Below, piece after piece: positions 34,701 through 44,709 of a stretch of 64,000 nucleotides of DNA; the stretch's first letter is position 1; each line of letters begins with the position of its first letter. The notes under the pieces were generated by a model. That model ran no database searches and was not told where the DNA came from. It saw only the letters and a list, made by a program, of their open reading frames with translations. The translations under genes and the position numbers were made by a program. The stretch comes from JBKEDF01 sp047975325 (GTDB taxonomy: Bacteria; Pseudomonadota; Alphaproteobacteria; Rhodobacterales; Rhodobacteraceae). Where the stretch lies: contig JBKEDF010000007.1 of the NCBI GenBank assembly GCA_047975325.1, positions 1 through 64,000 of the forward strand, given 5' to 3'.

Positions 34701-37647
34701 ATGGCAAAGAAAATGTTGATCGATGCCACCCACGCGGAAGAAACGCGTGTGGTGGTGGTGGATGGAAACAAGGTCGAGGAGTTTGATTTCGAAACCGCCA
34801 GCAAGCGCCAGCTTGCAGGCAATATCTATCTGGCAAAGGTAACACGGGTCGAGCCCTCGCTCCAGGCGGCCTTTGTCGATTATGGCGGGAACCGGCACGG
34901 TTTTCTCGCCTTCGCCGAAATTCATCCCGACTATTATCAGATCCCCGTGGCGGACCGGAAGGCGCTCCTTGATGAGGAACGCGCCATGGCCCGGGCGGAG
35001 GAAGATGATGAAAAGGTAAAACCCGCGCGGCGCCGTCGTTCGCGTGCGGCAAAGGCGGAAACCACGAAATCCAACGACGAATTGCGCACCGCCGAAGTCG
35101 GTAGCATGGAAGTGGTGGATCTTGGTGGCGATGAGGAGGAGCTCAATGCCCCCCCCCTGATCGATACGGCGGAACAATCGGAAGAAGCACCGCAGGAATC
35201 AGGTGAAACGCAGGCCGTGCCAGAAGGGGCATCCCCATCCAGTACGGAGGAAGCCCCGCCTGCAGGGGGCACCACCGAAGTGGCGGAGGATGGTGCCGCC
35301 GATACTGATGCGCAGCCTTCGGTGGAAACCGGCGAGGCGCCCGAACCTGTCGAATCTGAAGCCGCCGAAAATGGCGATGACGATGATGAGGCAGAACCCT
35401 ATCGCGCTGTCGATAATGCTTCCGAAACCGATGCCAGCATCGAATCGGTCGCGGATGAGGATGTTTCCGAAGAAATCCGTCGCCCGCGCCGTCCGCGCGC
35501 GCCGCTACAAGATACAGGAGGTCATCAAGGTCCGGCAGATCATGCTGGTCCAGGTGGTCAAGGAGGAACGCGGCAACAAGGGTGCAGCGCTGACGACCTA
35601 CCTGTCGCTGGCGGGCCGCTATTGCGTGCTCATGCCCAATACCGCGCGTGGCGGTGGGATCAGCCGCAAGATCACCCAGGCTAATGACCGCAAGAAGCTG
35701 AAGGAAATCGCCGCTGAAATTCAGGTGCCGGATGGGGCAGGGCTTATCATCCGCACGGCGGGTGCCAAGCGGACCAAACCCGAGATCCGCCGCGATTACG
35801 AATATCTGCTGCGGCTTTGGGAACAGATCCGTGATCTGACGCTGAAAAGCATCGCGCCCGCCCCGATCTATGCCGAAGGCGACCTGATCAAACGGTCAAT
35901 TCGCGATCTTTACAGTCGTGAGATCGAGGAGGTCCTGGTTGAAGGTGCCGAAGGTTACCGTGTGGCAAAGGATTTCATGCGGATGATCATGCCGAGCCAT
36001 GCCAAGGCTGTGCAGCCTTATAATGATCCGGTGCCGCTTTTTGCGCGTTATCAGGTCGAAAGCTATCTCGGGGGCATGTTCAATCCGGTCGTGCAGCTCA
36101 AATCCGGCGGTTATATTGTGATCGGGATCACCGAAGCGCTGGTTGCGATCGATGTGAACTCCGGCCGGGCCACCAAGGAAGGCTCGATCGAGGAAACCGC
36201 ACTCAAGACCAATCTGGAGGCTGCCGAGGAAGTTGCGCGCCAGCTTCGCCTGCGGGACCTTGCCGGGCTTATCGTGATCGATTTCATCGACATGGAAGAA
36301 AGACGCAACAATACCGCCGTGGAAAAGCGGCTGAAGGACAAGCTCAAGACCGACCGCGCGCGTATCCAGGTGGGCCGCATTTCCGGTTTTGGCCTGCTGG
36401 AGATGAGCCGCCAGCGGTTGCGGCCGGGGATGCTGGAATCCACCACCCAGCCTTGCCCGCATTGCCATGGCACCGGGTTGATCCGGTCCGATGACAGTCT
36501 GGCGCTGACCATCCTGCGTGCGTTGGAGGAGGAAGGTACGCGGAAACGGGCGCGTGAGGTTCTGCTGAAGGCACCGATTGCGGTGGTGAATTTCCTGATC
36601 AACCAGAAACGCGAACATGTTGCGCTGATAGAGGCGCGTTATGGGCTTTCGGTGCGTATTGAGGCCGATCCCGCGCTGGTCAGCCCCGATTTCGCGATTG
36701 AGAAATTCAAGACCGCGACGCGCAGTGTGCCGGAGCTTTCCGCTGCCATATCGGGCAATCCCGCGCTGATGGGCGCAGTCGCCGATGATATCGAGGATCC
36801 CGAGATCCCTGATGAACTTGCCGAAGAGGTGACAGAGACGCGCGAGGAGGGCGAGGGCAATGGCTCCGGCCGCAAGAAGCGCCGTCGTCGGCGTCGTCGG
36901 CGTGGTTCCGGTGGCAATGGCGAAGGGCAGGAACAGAATGGCGATGCCGTTTCAGAAGATCAGTCCGCTGTGACCTCGCCGGATGAAACCGGTGACGCCT
37001 CATCCGATGGTACAGGGGAAACACCTGCGACGGCCGAGGAGGCGGATAGCCCGGCTGAAACGGTGACAGCGGATGCCGGGGCCGAAACGCCCGTTTCCGA
37101 AGAGGCCCCGACGCCGAAAAAACGTACACGGAAACCCCGGACAAAAGTTGCAGCCACCGAAGCCCCGGTCGAATCAGAAGCCACCATATCCGAGGCGCCT
37201 GCCGCCATGGCTGAGGCGGATTCTGCCGAATTAACCCCCGCCGATGCTGCCGGGGAAAAACCCAAACCCAAGCGGGCGCGCAAGCCGCGGGTAACCAAGG
37301 CCAAGGCGGAAAAGGATGCCGCTGACAAACCGGCCGCTGCAAAAACCTCATCGCGGAAATCGGCGGCAAAGAAGCGCGCTGCGGACAAACCTGCCCCCGA
37401 GGCACCTGCAGAGGTTGAAATCACGCCGGAAATTGCCGCGAATCCGGTTCCCGAAACGGCTCCGGCTGCGATCAGTGAGGCAGGCGCGGCAGAACAGGGT
37501 GAGGCGCCGTTGGCTGCTGTTGTGGAAGCCCCGGCTGTTGCAGATGCAGCGGAGCCAGCGCCTGTGGCGAAAGAATCTGCGGCCCAGCCCGAAGCCGTGG
37601 CTGAAAAGAAACCGCGCCGTCGGGGCTGGTGGAATCTTGGCCGCTGA
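34701..37647 (+). CDS. rne: Ribonuclease E, reading frame interrupted by a frameshift
   Basis: This membrane-associated endoribonuclease governs mRNA decay and rRNA/tRNA processing. The N-terminal frame (from ATG 34701) encodes MAKKMLIDATH and half of the S1 domain, then an acidic insert of about 200 residues. It stops at 35684. The remaining S1 part (RYKIQEVIKVRQIM) and everything after it lie one base ahead, to the stop at 37645-37647. Between 35492 and 35505 (a GC dinucleotide run) one surplus or two missing bases explain the break. Catalytic Asp residues (AIDVNSGRAT, VIDFIDM) and the Zn-link CPHCHGTG are intact, as is an Arg/Ala/Pro-rich tail ending KPRRRGWWNLGR. About 981 residues if repaired. 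Confidence 0.93.
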
Positions 37648-37660
37648 AGTCATGCGATCT

Positions 37661-37697
37661 GGGCGGACAGGCTGAACTGAACCTCACCTGTCCGCCC
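37661..37697 (+). terminator. Inverted-repeat terminator candidate after rne
   Basis: A perfect 11-bp stem, GGGCGGACAGG (37661-37671) with CCTGTCCGCCC (37687-37697), surrounds a 15-base loop 13 bp after the rne stop. The following bases (GCCTTATATGCTTT) are only loosely T-rich, so efficiency is uncertain. Its position fits the end of the rne transcript. Confidence 0.6.
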
Positions 37698-37826
37698 GCC
37701 TTATATGCTTTCGTGACATGCCCCATTCTTTGGGCCTTGGGCCTGATGACCACGCCAATGTGACCGGATGCCCCGGTGACGCGGAGGCCAAGGCAGGTTA
37801 AGCCGGGACGGCAAGATGAGGGAATG

Positions 37827-38576
37827 ATGGCCGGATTTGATCTGATCGATGCAGCACTTTTGCCCGCCATGCTGATCGCGATGGCAGGGGGCGTGCTTTC
37901 GTTCCTGTCGCCTTGCGTCTTGCCGATTGTCCCGCCCTATCTGGCCTATATGGGCGGGATTTCAATGGGGGAGATGCGGGAAGGCTCATCACGGCGGCGC
38001 GTTATCCTCCCGGCGTTGTTTTTTGTGCTGGGGCTTTCCACGGTCTTTCTTTTCCTGGGTTTTACGGCATCCCTTTTTGGGCAGTTGTTTCTTCAATATC
38101 AGGATGTTTTCTCAAAGATTTCAGGCTTGGTCGTAATCGTGTTCGGTCTGCATTTTCTGGGTCTTTTCCGGATACCCATGCTTGACCGAGAGGTCCGGAT
38201 CGATGCCGGGGATCAAGGCGGTTCGGCGCTGGGGGCCTATCTTCTGGGTCTGGCCTTTGCCTTTGGCTGGACACCTTGTATCGGGCCGCAGCTTGGCGCG
38301 ATCCTGAGCCTGGCCGCAACCGAAAGCAGCCCCACGCGGGGTACGCTGCTTTTGGGGATCTATGCATTTGGTCTTGGACTGCCCTTCCTGCTCTCCGCGA
38401 TCTTCATTGAACGGGCGATGGGGGTGATGGGGCGCCTCAAGCGCCATATGAAGACGATTGAACGTGCAATGGGTTCCCTGCTTATCGTGGTTGGCCTTGC
38501 ATTGTTGACAGGCGCATTTTCAGATTTTTCCTTCTATTTGCTGGAAACATTCCCCATCCTCAGCACTCTGGGGTGA
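37827..38576 (+). CDS. ccdA: Cytochrome c biogenesis protein CcdA
   Basis: The 249-residue, six-helix inner-membrane thiol transporter of the DsbD/CcdA family passes reducing equivalents from thioredoxin to periplasmic c-type cytochrome maturation. The redox cysteines are in SFLSPCVLPIVPPY (TM1) and GWTPCIGPQLG (TM4). The ATG at 37827 follows GAGGGA; another ATG directly precedes it. It stands alone downstream of rne. Confidence 0.95.
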   Translation: MAGFDLIDAALLPAMLIAMAGGVLSFLSPCVLPIVPPYLAYMGGISMGEMREGSSRRRVILPALFFVLGLSTVFLFLGFTASLFGQLFLQYQDVFSKISGLVVIVFGLHFLGLFRIPMLDREVRIDAGDQGGSALGAYLLGLAFAFGWTPCIGPQLGAILSLAATESSPTRGTLLLGIYAFGLGLPFLLSAIFIERAMGVMGRLKRHMKTIERAMGSLLIVVGLALLTGAFSDFSFYLLETFPILSTLG

Positions 38577-38641
38577 GACTGCCACGGCTTCGCCCGATTT
38601 TAATGCGATTAGCCGGGGGATGATCGGCGAAAGGCTTGGAT

Positions 38642-39874
38642 ATGACTGATGTGAAGGACGAAGGTCAGGCGGTATTCCGGCGGAAGGTTTTCTATATCCC
38701 GGGCTATGACCCCTTTCATCCGCGCCGCTATCGCGAACTTTATCGCAAGGAAGGACGCATGCAGGCGCGGATCTCCCGCTATGCCCTGGATCAGCGCCCG
38801 CTTGCTCGCAAGGGCCGCTATGGCTGGCAGGTTGAAGGCCAGATGGAAGGTGGACAGAGCCAGGTAGATATCGAGGTGCTGGTCTGGTCCGATATCGTGA
38901 AGGGATCAATGGGGCGTGGGATTGCCGCGACCTATCTGCAGCTCTGCCGGACTGCCTGGGCCTATATCGGATCCGGCGCGTTGTTCCGGCTGATGCTGTT
39001 GCGTAAGGGGCCGGTGATAGCGGCACTTTACCCGGTGATTTTCCTTCTTTTGCAGCTTTGCCTTGCCATCGTGGTTTTTGTCGCGGTTCTGGCTTTCAAC
39101 CGTGCGGTTCTGCCTGCCCCCTATGGCACCATGATCGGTGTGGTTTGCGGTTTGCTGTGGGGTTATGGGCTGCTTTATCTTTTCCGGCGTCATGACCGTC
39201 GTTTCTTTGCCTATTACCTGATGCATGATTATGCGTTTTCCGCGCAAAAGAACGGGGCGAACCCGCCTGAGCTCGAAGCGCGGATGCGGGCCTTTGGCCG
39301 CTATATCACTGAGGCTCTGGAAGGGGATTTTGATGAGGTGCTGGTGGTGGGGCATTCCTCTGGCGCGCATCTTGGCGTGTCGATCCTGGCAGATCTGATC
39401 CGAGCTGGCCTTCCGCGTAAAACGCCGCCCCTGTCCTTTCTGAGCCTGGGGCAGGTCGTGCCGATGCTGTCCTTCCTGCCGCGGGCTGACAGGCTGCGTG
39501 CCGATCTGAATTATCTGTGCCAGCGTGATGAAATCACCTGGGTTGATGTTACTGCCCCGGGTGATGGGTGCGCCTTTGCGCTATGCGATCCCGTTTCGGT
39601 ATCGGGCGTTGCCCCGAAGGAAGGCAAGCGTTGGCCGCTGGTGATCTCGGCGGCCTTTACCCAGTCGCTTTCGGCCAAACGCTGGGCGGCATTGCGCAGG
39701 CGTTTCTTCCGGCTGCATTTCCAATATCTGTGTGCCTTTGATCATCCCAGGGGCTATGATTATTTTCGAATTACTGCCGGCCCGAAAACCCTGGGCGAAC
39801 GGTATGCCGGGCGGGCTGCGTCCAAAAGCCGTATTGACCGTGCCGTCTCGGGATATACCAACATGGCGGCATGA
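38642..39874 (+). CDS. Membrane-anchored alpha/beta-hydrolase-like protein
   Basis: I do not recognise a named gene. The 410-residue protein starts with FYIPGYDPFHPRRYRELYR, then has two predicted helices (about residues 122-147 and 160-182). The second half has a hydrolase nucleophile-elbow pattern, VLVVGHSSGAHLGVSIL, and a late His in AFDHPRGYDYF that could complete a triad. This suggests a membrane esterase or thioesterase, unproven. The start ATG at 38642 follows AAAGG. Its stop overlaps the cytochrome P450 start (ATGA), so the two proteins probably act on the same compound. Confidence 0.75.
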   Translation: MTDVKDEGQAVFRRKVFYIPGYDPFHPRRYRELYRKEGRMQARISRYALDQRPLARKGRYGWQVEGQMEGGQSQVDIEVLVWSDIVKGSMGRGIAATYLQLCRTAWAYIGSGALFRLMLLRKGPVIAALYPVIFLLLQLCLAIVVFVAVLAFNRAVLPAPYGTMIGVVCGLLWGYGLLYLFRRHDRRFFAYYLMHDYAFSAQKNGANPPELEARMRAFGRYITEALEGDFDEVLVVGHSSGAHLGVSILADLIRAGLPRKTPPLSFLSLGQVVPMLSFLPRADRLRADLNYLCQRDEITWVDVTAPGDGCAFALCDPVSVSGVAPKEGKRWPLVISAAFTQSLSAKRWAALRRRFFRLHFQYLCAFDHPRGYDYFRITAGPKTLGERYAGRAASKSRIDRAVSGYTNMAA

Positions 39875-41235
39875 CCGGTTCCATTCGTCCCCCCAAGCCC
39901 GCCGCGCGCCCTGATCAGGTATCGCTCTGGCAGTACCTGAAGCTTTTTCGACAGGATATCCTTTCGGCGCAGCCCGCGCGGCTTTACCGTGCCTGGATGG
40001 CGGAGTTTCGTACGCCCTTTTTCCGCAGCTATCTTTGCAATGATCCGGCGCTGGTCCGGAAGATCCTGAAGGAACGCCCCCGGGATTTTCCGAAATCCAA
40101 TCGCGTGGGGGAGGGGTTGCGTCCGCTTCTGGGAAATTCGGTTTTCGTCACCAATGGTGAAGTCTGGGAACGACAGCGCCGGATCATCGACCCCGCTTTC
40201 GAAGGTGGCCGTCTGCGCGATACTTTCCCCGCTATGCTAGCTGCAGGCCGGGCAGCAGCGGGGCGGCTGACAGAAGGCGTGGTGGAGATCGAGGAAGAGA
40301 TGAGCCATGCCGCCGCGGATGTGATATTCCGTACGCTTTTCTCCATCCCGATCGAACATGAAATTGCAGCGCGGGTCTTTGCGGAATTTCGTGTCTATCA
40401 ACGCAGTCAGCCAATTCTTAATCTTGGGGCCTTTCTACCCTTGCCCCGTTGGGTGCCGCGCCTGCACCGGCGCGATACGAAACGGAGCGCGAAGGCGATC
40501 CGACAACTTATTACCGAATTGACCGAAATACGTGCGCGGGAGATTGCGGCGGGTTCCGCGCCGGATGATCTTGCGACCAAGATCATGACCACCAGGGACC
40601 CCAAAACCGGGGAACGTTTCGCGACTGCGGAAATGGTTGATCAGGTCGCGATCTTTTTTCTGGCGGGGCATGAAACTTCCGCTTCGGCACTGGCATGGGC
40701 TCTTTACCTGCTGGCGTTTGACCCGGAAACACAGCGGGCCGTGGCGGCAGAGGCGGATACCTTGGGACCGGAGCCGGATTTTGCCGCCCTGTCCCGTCTG
40801 CGGCTGACCCGCGATGTATTTCGTGAGGCGCTGCGCCTCTATCCGCCCGTGCCGATGATGGTGCGCGAAAATCGATGCCCCGAGGCGTTTCGCGGTCGCA
40901 ACCTGCGCCCCGGTGGGCAGGTTGTCCTTAGCCCATGGCATTTGCATCGTCATGAACGCCTTTGGGAAAACGCCGATGATTTCAACCCGTCCCGCTGGCA
41001 GCAGGCGGAGGGAAAGACCTCTGCGCGGGAAGCCTTTATTCCCTTCTCGGCAGGGCCAAGGGTTTGCCCCGGGGCGGGTTTTGCCATGGTCGAGGGGCCG
41101 CTTTTGCTGGCACTTATCGCGGCGCGTTTCCATCTTGAACCGGCCCCCGGCCCGGCGCCGGTTCCGGTTGCCTATCTGACGGTTCGCGCGCGTGATGGGA
41201 TCCGGATCAATCTGTCACGACGCAGCCGGCACTGA
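39871..41235 (+). CDS. Cytochrome P450
   Basis: The 454-residue heme monooxygenase has the I-helix oxygen-binding AGHETS, the K-helix Glu-x-x-Arg in REALRLYPPVP, the meander FNPSRW, and the heme loop FSAGPRVCPGAG with axial Cys399. There is no membrane anchor, and no ferredoxin or reductase gene is nearby, so redox partners are elsewhere. The sequence style resembles bacterial P450s related to fatty-acid or terpenoid hydroxylases. The substrate is unknown; coupling to a hydrolase-like protein hints at ester or lipid metabolism. Confidence 0.95.
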   Translation: MTGSIRPPKPAARPDQVSLWQYLKLFRQDILSAQPARLYRAWMAEFRTPFFRSYLCNDPALVRKILKERPRDFPKSNRVGEGLRPLLGNSVFVTNGEVWERQRRIIDPAFEGGRLRDTFPAMLAAGRAAAGRLTEGVVEIEEEMSHAAADVIFRTLFSIPIEHEIAARVFAEFRVYQRSQPILNLGAFLPLPRWVPRLHRRDTKRSAKAIRQLITELTEIRAREIAAGSAPDDLATKIMTTRDPKTGERFATAEMVDQVAIFFLAGHETSASALAWALYLLAFDPETQRAVAAEADTLGPEPDFAALSRLRLTRDVFREALRLYPPVPMMVRENRCPEAFRGRNLRPGGQVVLSPWHLHRHERLWENADDFNPSRWQQAEGKTSAREAFIPFSAGPRVCPGAGFAMVEGPLLLALIAARFHLEPAPGPAPVPVAYLTVRARDGIRINLSRRSRH

Positions 41236-41238
41236 CGG

Positions 41239-41463
41239 TCATCTCTTTCTGTCCCGATACCAGGCAAGGATGAAGACCCGTATCGCAGAAGCGAGCCCGA
41301 TTTCCCCTTGTCGTGCCTCATCGATTTCGGCGGCGAGTTCATTCAGCCCAATCTCCCGCGTCTGGGCAATCTCGCGAAAGGCCTGCCAGAATTCGGGCTC
41401 CAGTGAAACGGAGGTGCGGTGACCACGCAGGGTCAGGGAATGTTTCGCGGGGCGGGCGGGCAT
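41239..41463 (-). CDS. Ribbon-helix-helix domain protein
   Basis: The 74-residue protein has a beta strand (HRTSVSLEPEFWQAF) followed by two helices (REIAQTREIGLNELAAEID and IGLASAIRVFILAWYRDR), the layout of the RHH_4/Arc-like family. Such proteins bind DNA as dimers; targets are unknown. The ATG at 41463 gives the compact domain; a further upstream start would add a Cys/Pro-rich leader. It converges with the P450 gene, 3 bp apart. Confidence 0.8.
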   Translation of the reverse strand: MPARPAKHSLTLRGHRTSVSLEPEFWQAFREIAQTREIGLNELAAEIDEARQGEIGLASAIRVFILAWYRDRKR

Positions 41464-41549
41464 GGCACATCTCGGGCAAGGGGATCTTGCGTCAGGATGC
41501 GCCAATTACCGGAAGAACCGCAACCGTCCTTTGCGAAAAGCTGCAGCCT

Positions 41550-43154
41550 TCAGCGATTGCCGCGGATCATGTCAGAGGCCTTTTCACCGATCATGATCGT
41601 TGGGGCATTGGTATTGGATCCTATCAGGCTCGGCATGGTGGAACTGTCACAGATCCGCAGCCCGTCAACCCCGTGGACACGTAATTGCGGATCGACCACG
41701 GCCATTTCATCGACCCCCATCTTGCAGGCCCCAATCGGGTGATACGAGGTCCGGCCATATTGCCGTGCATAAGCCTCAAGCTCCTCCTGCGAATTGACGG
41801 AATCATCGGGAAACCGGATTTGCCGGATATATTTTTGCAGGCTGGGTTGCCGGAAGATCTCCCGGCTAATCTTCACCCCTTCGACCGAGGTTTTCAGATC
41901 ATCGGGATGGGCAAGGAAATTCGGGTCGATGATCGGGGCGGCATTCGCATCCGAGGAACGCAGCCGCACCGTGCCGCGTGATTTCGGCCGCAGGGTATAA
42001 CTGTTAAGCGTAATCCCGGAAGATCCCTTGGGCACGCTCGGTACCCCGGCCTCGGCCCCCGCCCCTGCAAGGAAGTGGAATTGCAGATCGGGGGTCTTGG
42101 CAACCTTGTCGGAGAACCAGAAAGCCCCGCCTTCCACTACATTGGACGCCACCGGGCCGCTTCCGAACAGGAAATACTGTGCCCCGGCCCAGACCATCCA
42201 GTGCAGCTTGTTATATTTATCAAGCGAATAATGCCCGGTCAGTTCGGCCACGATATCGATGCCAAAGTGATCCTGCAGGTTTTCGCCCACGCCCGGCAGA
42301 TCCTGGACAACCTCGATCCCCATCTGTTGCAGATGGGCGGCAGGGCCAATTCCCGACAGCAGCATCAGTTTTGGCGAACCGATTGCGCCGGATGTGACCA
42401 GAACCTCATTATCGGCACGGGCCACGATCCGTTCCCCCTTGGAACGGGAATATTCCACGCCGGAGGCACGGCTGCCCTCAATGATCACGCGATGTACGAG
42501 ACAGCCTGTCTCCACCGTCAGGTTGGGGCGTTTCATTGCCGGGCGCAGGTAGCCCACCGCAGCGGAACAGCGTTTGTTGCCCTTGATCGTTGTCTGATAG
42601 ACGCTGGCGCCTTCCTGCACAGAGCCGTTGAAATCGGGGTTGTAGGGAATGCCCCGTTCCTGACAACTTTGCACGAAGGCACGGGTCATCGGTTGCGGAT
42701 CCGCAAGGTTCGAAACTCCCAGTTCCCCATCGGTGCCATGCCAGTCGCCTGACAGGATGGTATTGCCTTCTGAACGCAGGAAATATTTCTGGATTTCGGC
42801 AAAGGACCAACCCTCGGCACCTTCTTCCTGGGCCCAGCGATCGTAATCGCTGGGATGGCCACGGGTGAAGACCTCGGCGTTGATTGAAGAACCACCACCG
42901 ATCACCCGGGCCTGGGCATAGGGAATTTCACGATTATTGGCATGTTTTTGCGGCGCGGTGACGAGGCCCCAGGTATGCGGGCCCGTTGTCATCTTGGCGA
43001 AACCCACCGGCATGTGGATGAAGGGGTGGTTATCCTTGCCACCCGCCTCCAGCAGGAGGACCCGGCAACTCGCATCTTCGGTCAGGCGATTTGCCAGAAC
43101 GCAACCGGATGAGCCACCCCCGACAATTATATAGTCATAACCTTTTGCCGCCAT
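41550..43154 (-). CDS. GMC family oxidoreductase (choline dehydrogenase-like)
   Basis: The 534-residue flavoenzyme has the FAD dinucleotide fold DYIIVGGGSSGCVLANRL, the GMC signatures ARVIGGGSSINAEVFTRG and TSGAIGSPKLMLLSGIG, and the catalytic His in YHPIGACKMG. Family members oxidise alcohols to aldehydes. The start ATG shares one base with the aldehyde-dehydrogenase stop (TGATG), so the alcohol and aldehyde oxidation steps are coupled. Choline is possible by similarity, but no betaine genes are nearby and a sugar-type importer is, so a polyol or another alcohol is equally plausible. Confidence 0.9.
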   Translation of the reverse strand: MAAKGYDYIIVGGGSSGCVLANRLTEDASCRVLLLEAGGKDNHPFIHMPVGFAKMTTGPHTWGLVTAPQKHANNREIPYAQARVIGGGSSINAEVFTRGHPSDYDRWAQEEGAEGWSFAEIQKYFLRSEGNTILSGDWHGTDGELGVSNLADPQPMTRAFVQSCQERGIPYNPDFNGSVQEGASVYQTTIKGNKRCSAAVGYLRPAMKRPNLTVETGCLVHRVIIEGSRASGVEYSRSKGERIVARADNEVLVTSGAIGSPKLMLLSGIGPAAHLQQMGIEVVQDLPGVGENLQDHFGIDIVAELTGHYSLDKYNKLHWMVWAGAQYFLFGSGPVASNVVEGGAFWFSDKVAKTPDLQFHFLAGAGAEAGVPSVPKGSSGITLNSYTLRPKSRGTVRLRSSDANAAPIIDPNFLAHPDDLKTSVEGVKISREIFRQPSLQKYIRQIRFPDDSVNSQEELEAYARQYGRTSYHPIGACKMGVDEMAVVDPQLRVHGVDGLRICDSSTMPSLIGSNTNAPTIMIGEKASDMIRGNR

Positions 43155-44656
43155 CAGTCGATCCACTTCGTACGCTTGCCGGTTTCGATATGAATGGATT
43201 TGATCTGGGTATATTCCTCGATCCCGTAGGCCCCTGCCTCGCGTCCCCAACCGGATTGCCTGAACCCGCCCAGCGGCAGTTCGGGTCCGCCTGCAAGCGT
43301 GGTATTGACCCAGAAGCGCCCTGCCTTCACCTGCCGGGAAATCTTCAGCGCCTTGTCGATATTCTTGGTCCAGACGCTGGCGGCAAGGCCGTATTCGGTA
43401 TCATTTGCCAATGTGATGGCTTCTTCAGGCGTATCGAAGGGCATGACCGTCAGGACCGGGCCGAAGATTTCCTTCTGGGCAATGGTCATTTCGGGTTTCA
43501 CATCGGCAAAGATCGTGGGGCTGATATATTGGCCCTTTCCCATATCCATGGCGCCGCCACCCGTGACGATGCGTGCGCCTTCTGCCTTGCCCTGATCGAT
43601 ATAGCGCAGGATCGTGCCATATTGCGCTTCGGTCGTAATGGCGCCCACCTGGGTGTTCTCATCCAGCGGATCGCCGATCCGGACGCGGGAAAGCTTTTCC
43701 TGCACGCGGCGGGTGAAATCCTCCGCGATGGAGCGTTCCACGATCAGGCGGGAACCGGAAACGCAGCATTGCCCGGTGTTGAAGGCGATGCCGAAGGCCA
43801 CGCCATCGGCAGCCTCGTCCAGATCGGCATCGGCAAAGACAACCTGCGGGTTCTTGCCGCCCAGTTCCAGACCTAGTTTCTTGAAGTTGCTGCGCCCTGC
43901 GGCCTCTACCACCTTGCGCCCCACGGCAGTGGAACCGGTGAAGGATAACATATCGACATCCGGATGTTCGATCAGCGCCTGACCGATCGTGTCGCCGGTG
44001 CCGATCACCACATTCATGCAGCCATCGGGCAGGCCGGCTTCTGTCAGGATCTCGGCCAGCATCAGGGATGAGGCGCTGGTCATTTCAGAGGGCTTTGTCA
44101 CGATGGTACAGCCCGAGGCGAGGACATAGGGAACACGTTCACAAAGGATAAGAAAGGGGAAGTTCCAGGGTGTGACGATGCCCACGACGCCCACCGGTTC
44201 GCGGGTGACGATGCCGAAAAGGTTGTCACCCAGATTGTTGAAGCTGTCGCCATGCAGGCTGCGGGCCAGACCGCTGGCAAATTCGAACATGTCGGCGCAG
44301 CCCAGAACCTCACCACGGGATTGCGAAATCGGTTTTCCGTTTTCCAATGTTTCGAAATAGGCGATTTCCTCAACCCGTTCCCGGATCAACCGGGCGGTTT
44401 TCAGCAACACGGCCGCCCGTGCCTGTCCGTTCAACCCCGACCAGCGACGGTCGTCGAAAGCCCGTCGCGCGGCCGCCACGGCCTGGTCGAGATCATCGAG
44501 CGTGCAATTGGGGATTCGCGTGACCGGGACCCCATGGGCGGGCGACAGGCGTTCGAAAACGTCACGGTCGCCTGCCGGGATGGATTTACCATCAACATAG
44601 AAGCCGAAGTCGCGCGGTGCCGCGGGCAGGGGCAGGATTTTGCTTACTTTGTTCAT
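43154..44656 (-). CDS. Aldehyde dehydrogenase family protein
   Basis: The 500-residue NAD(P)-dependent enzyme has the general base Glu in LELGGKNP, the nucleophilic Cys in FNTGQCCVSGSR, the cofactor loop FTGSTAVGRKV and the N-terminal TPWNFPF. Betaine-aldehyde and other broad-range ALDHs share these. Its product side would finish oxidation of the aldehyde made by the adjacent GMC enzyme. It lies 53 bp after the CUT2 permease gene, and its own start is preceded by TGAGGA. Confidence 0.93.
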   Translation of the reverse strand: MNKVSKILPLPAAPRDFGFYVDGKSIPAGDRDVFERLSPAHGVPVTRIPNCTLDDLDQAVAAARRAFDDRRWSGLNGQARAAVLLKTARLIRERVEEIAYFETLENGKPISQSRGEVLGCADMFEFASGLARSLHGDSFNNLGDNLFGIVTREPVGVVGIVTPWNFPFLILCERVPYVLASGCTIVTKPSEMTSASSLMLAEILTEAGLPDGCMNVVIGTGDTIGQALIEHPDVDMLSFTGSTAVGRKVVEAAGRSNFKKLGLELGGKNPQVVFADADLDEAADGVAFGIAFNTGQCCVSGSRLIVERSIAEDFTRRVQEKLSRVRIGDPLDENTQVGAITTEAQYGTILRYIDQGKAEGARIVTGGGAMDMGKGQYISPTIFADVKPEMTIAQKEIFGPVLTVMPFDTPEEAITLANDTEYGLAASVWTKNIDKALKISRQVKAGRFWVNTTLAGGPELPLGGFRQSGWGREAGAYGIEEYTQIKSIHIETGKRTKWID

Positions 44657-44709
44657 ATTTCCTCACAAAGTCATTAGGTTGCAACGGCCCGGGCAGGCGC
44701 GGGATCGGT

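Noticed and set aside
36880..36915. CGTCGTCGGCG-type short tandem repeat
   Set aside because: It encodes the Arg-rich patch KKRRRRRRRR of RNase E, an RNA-binding segment, and needs no separate explanation.
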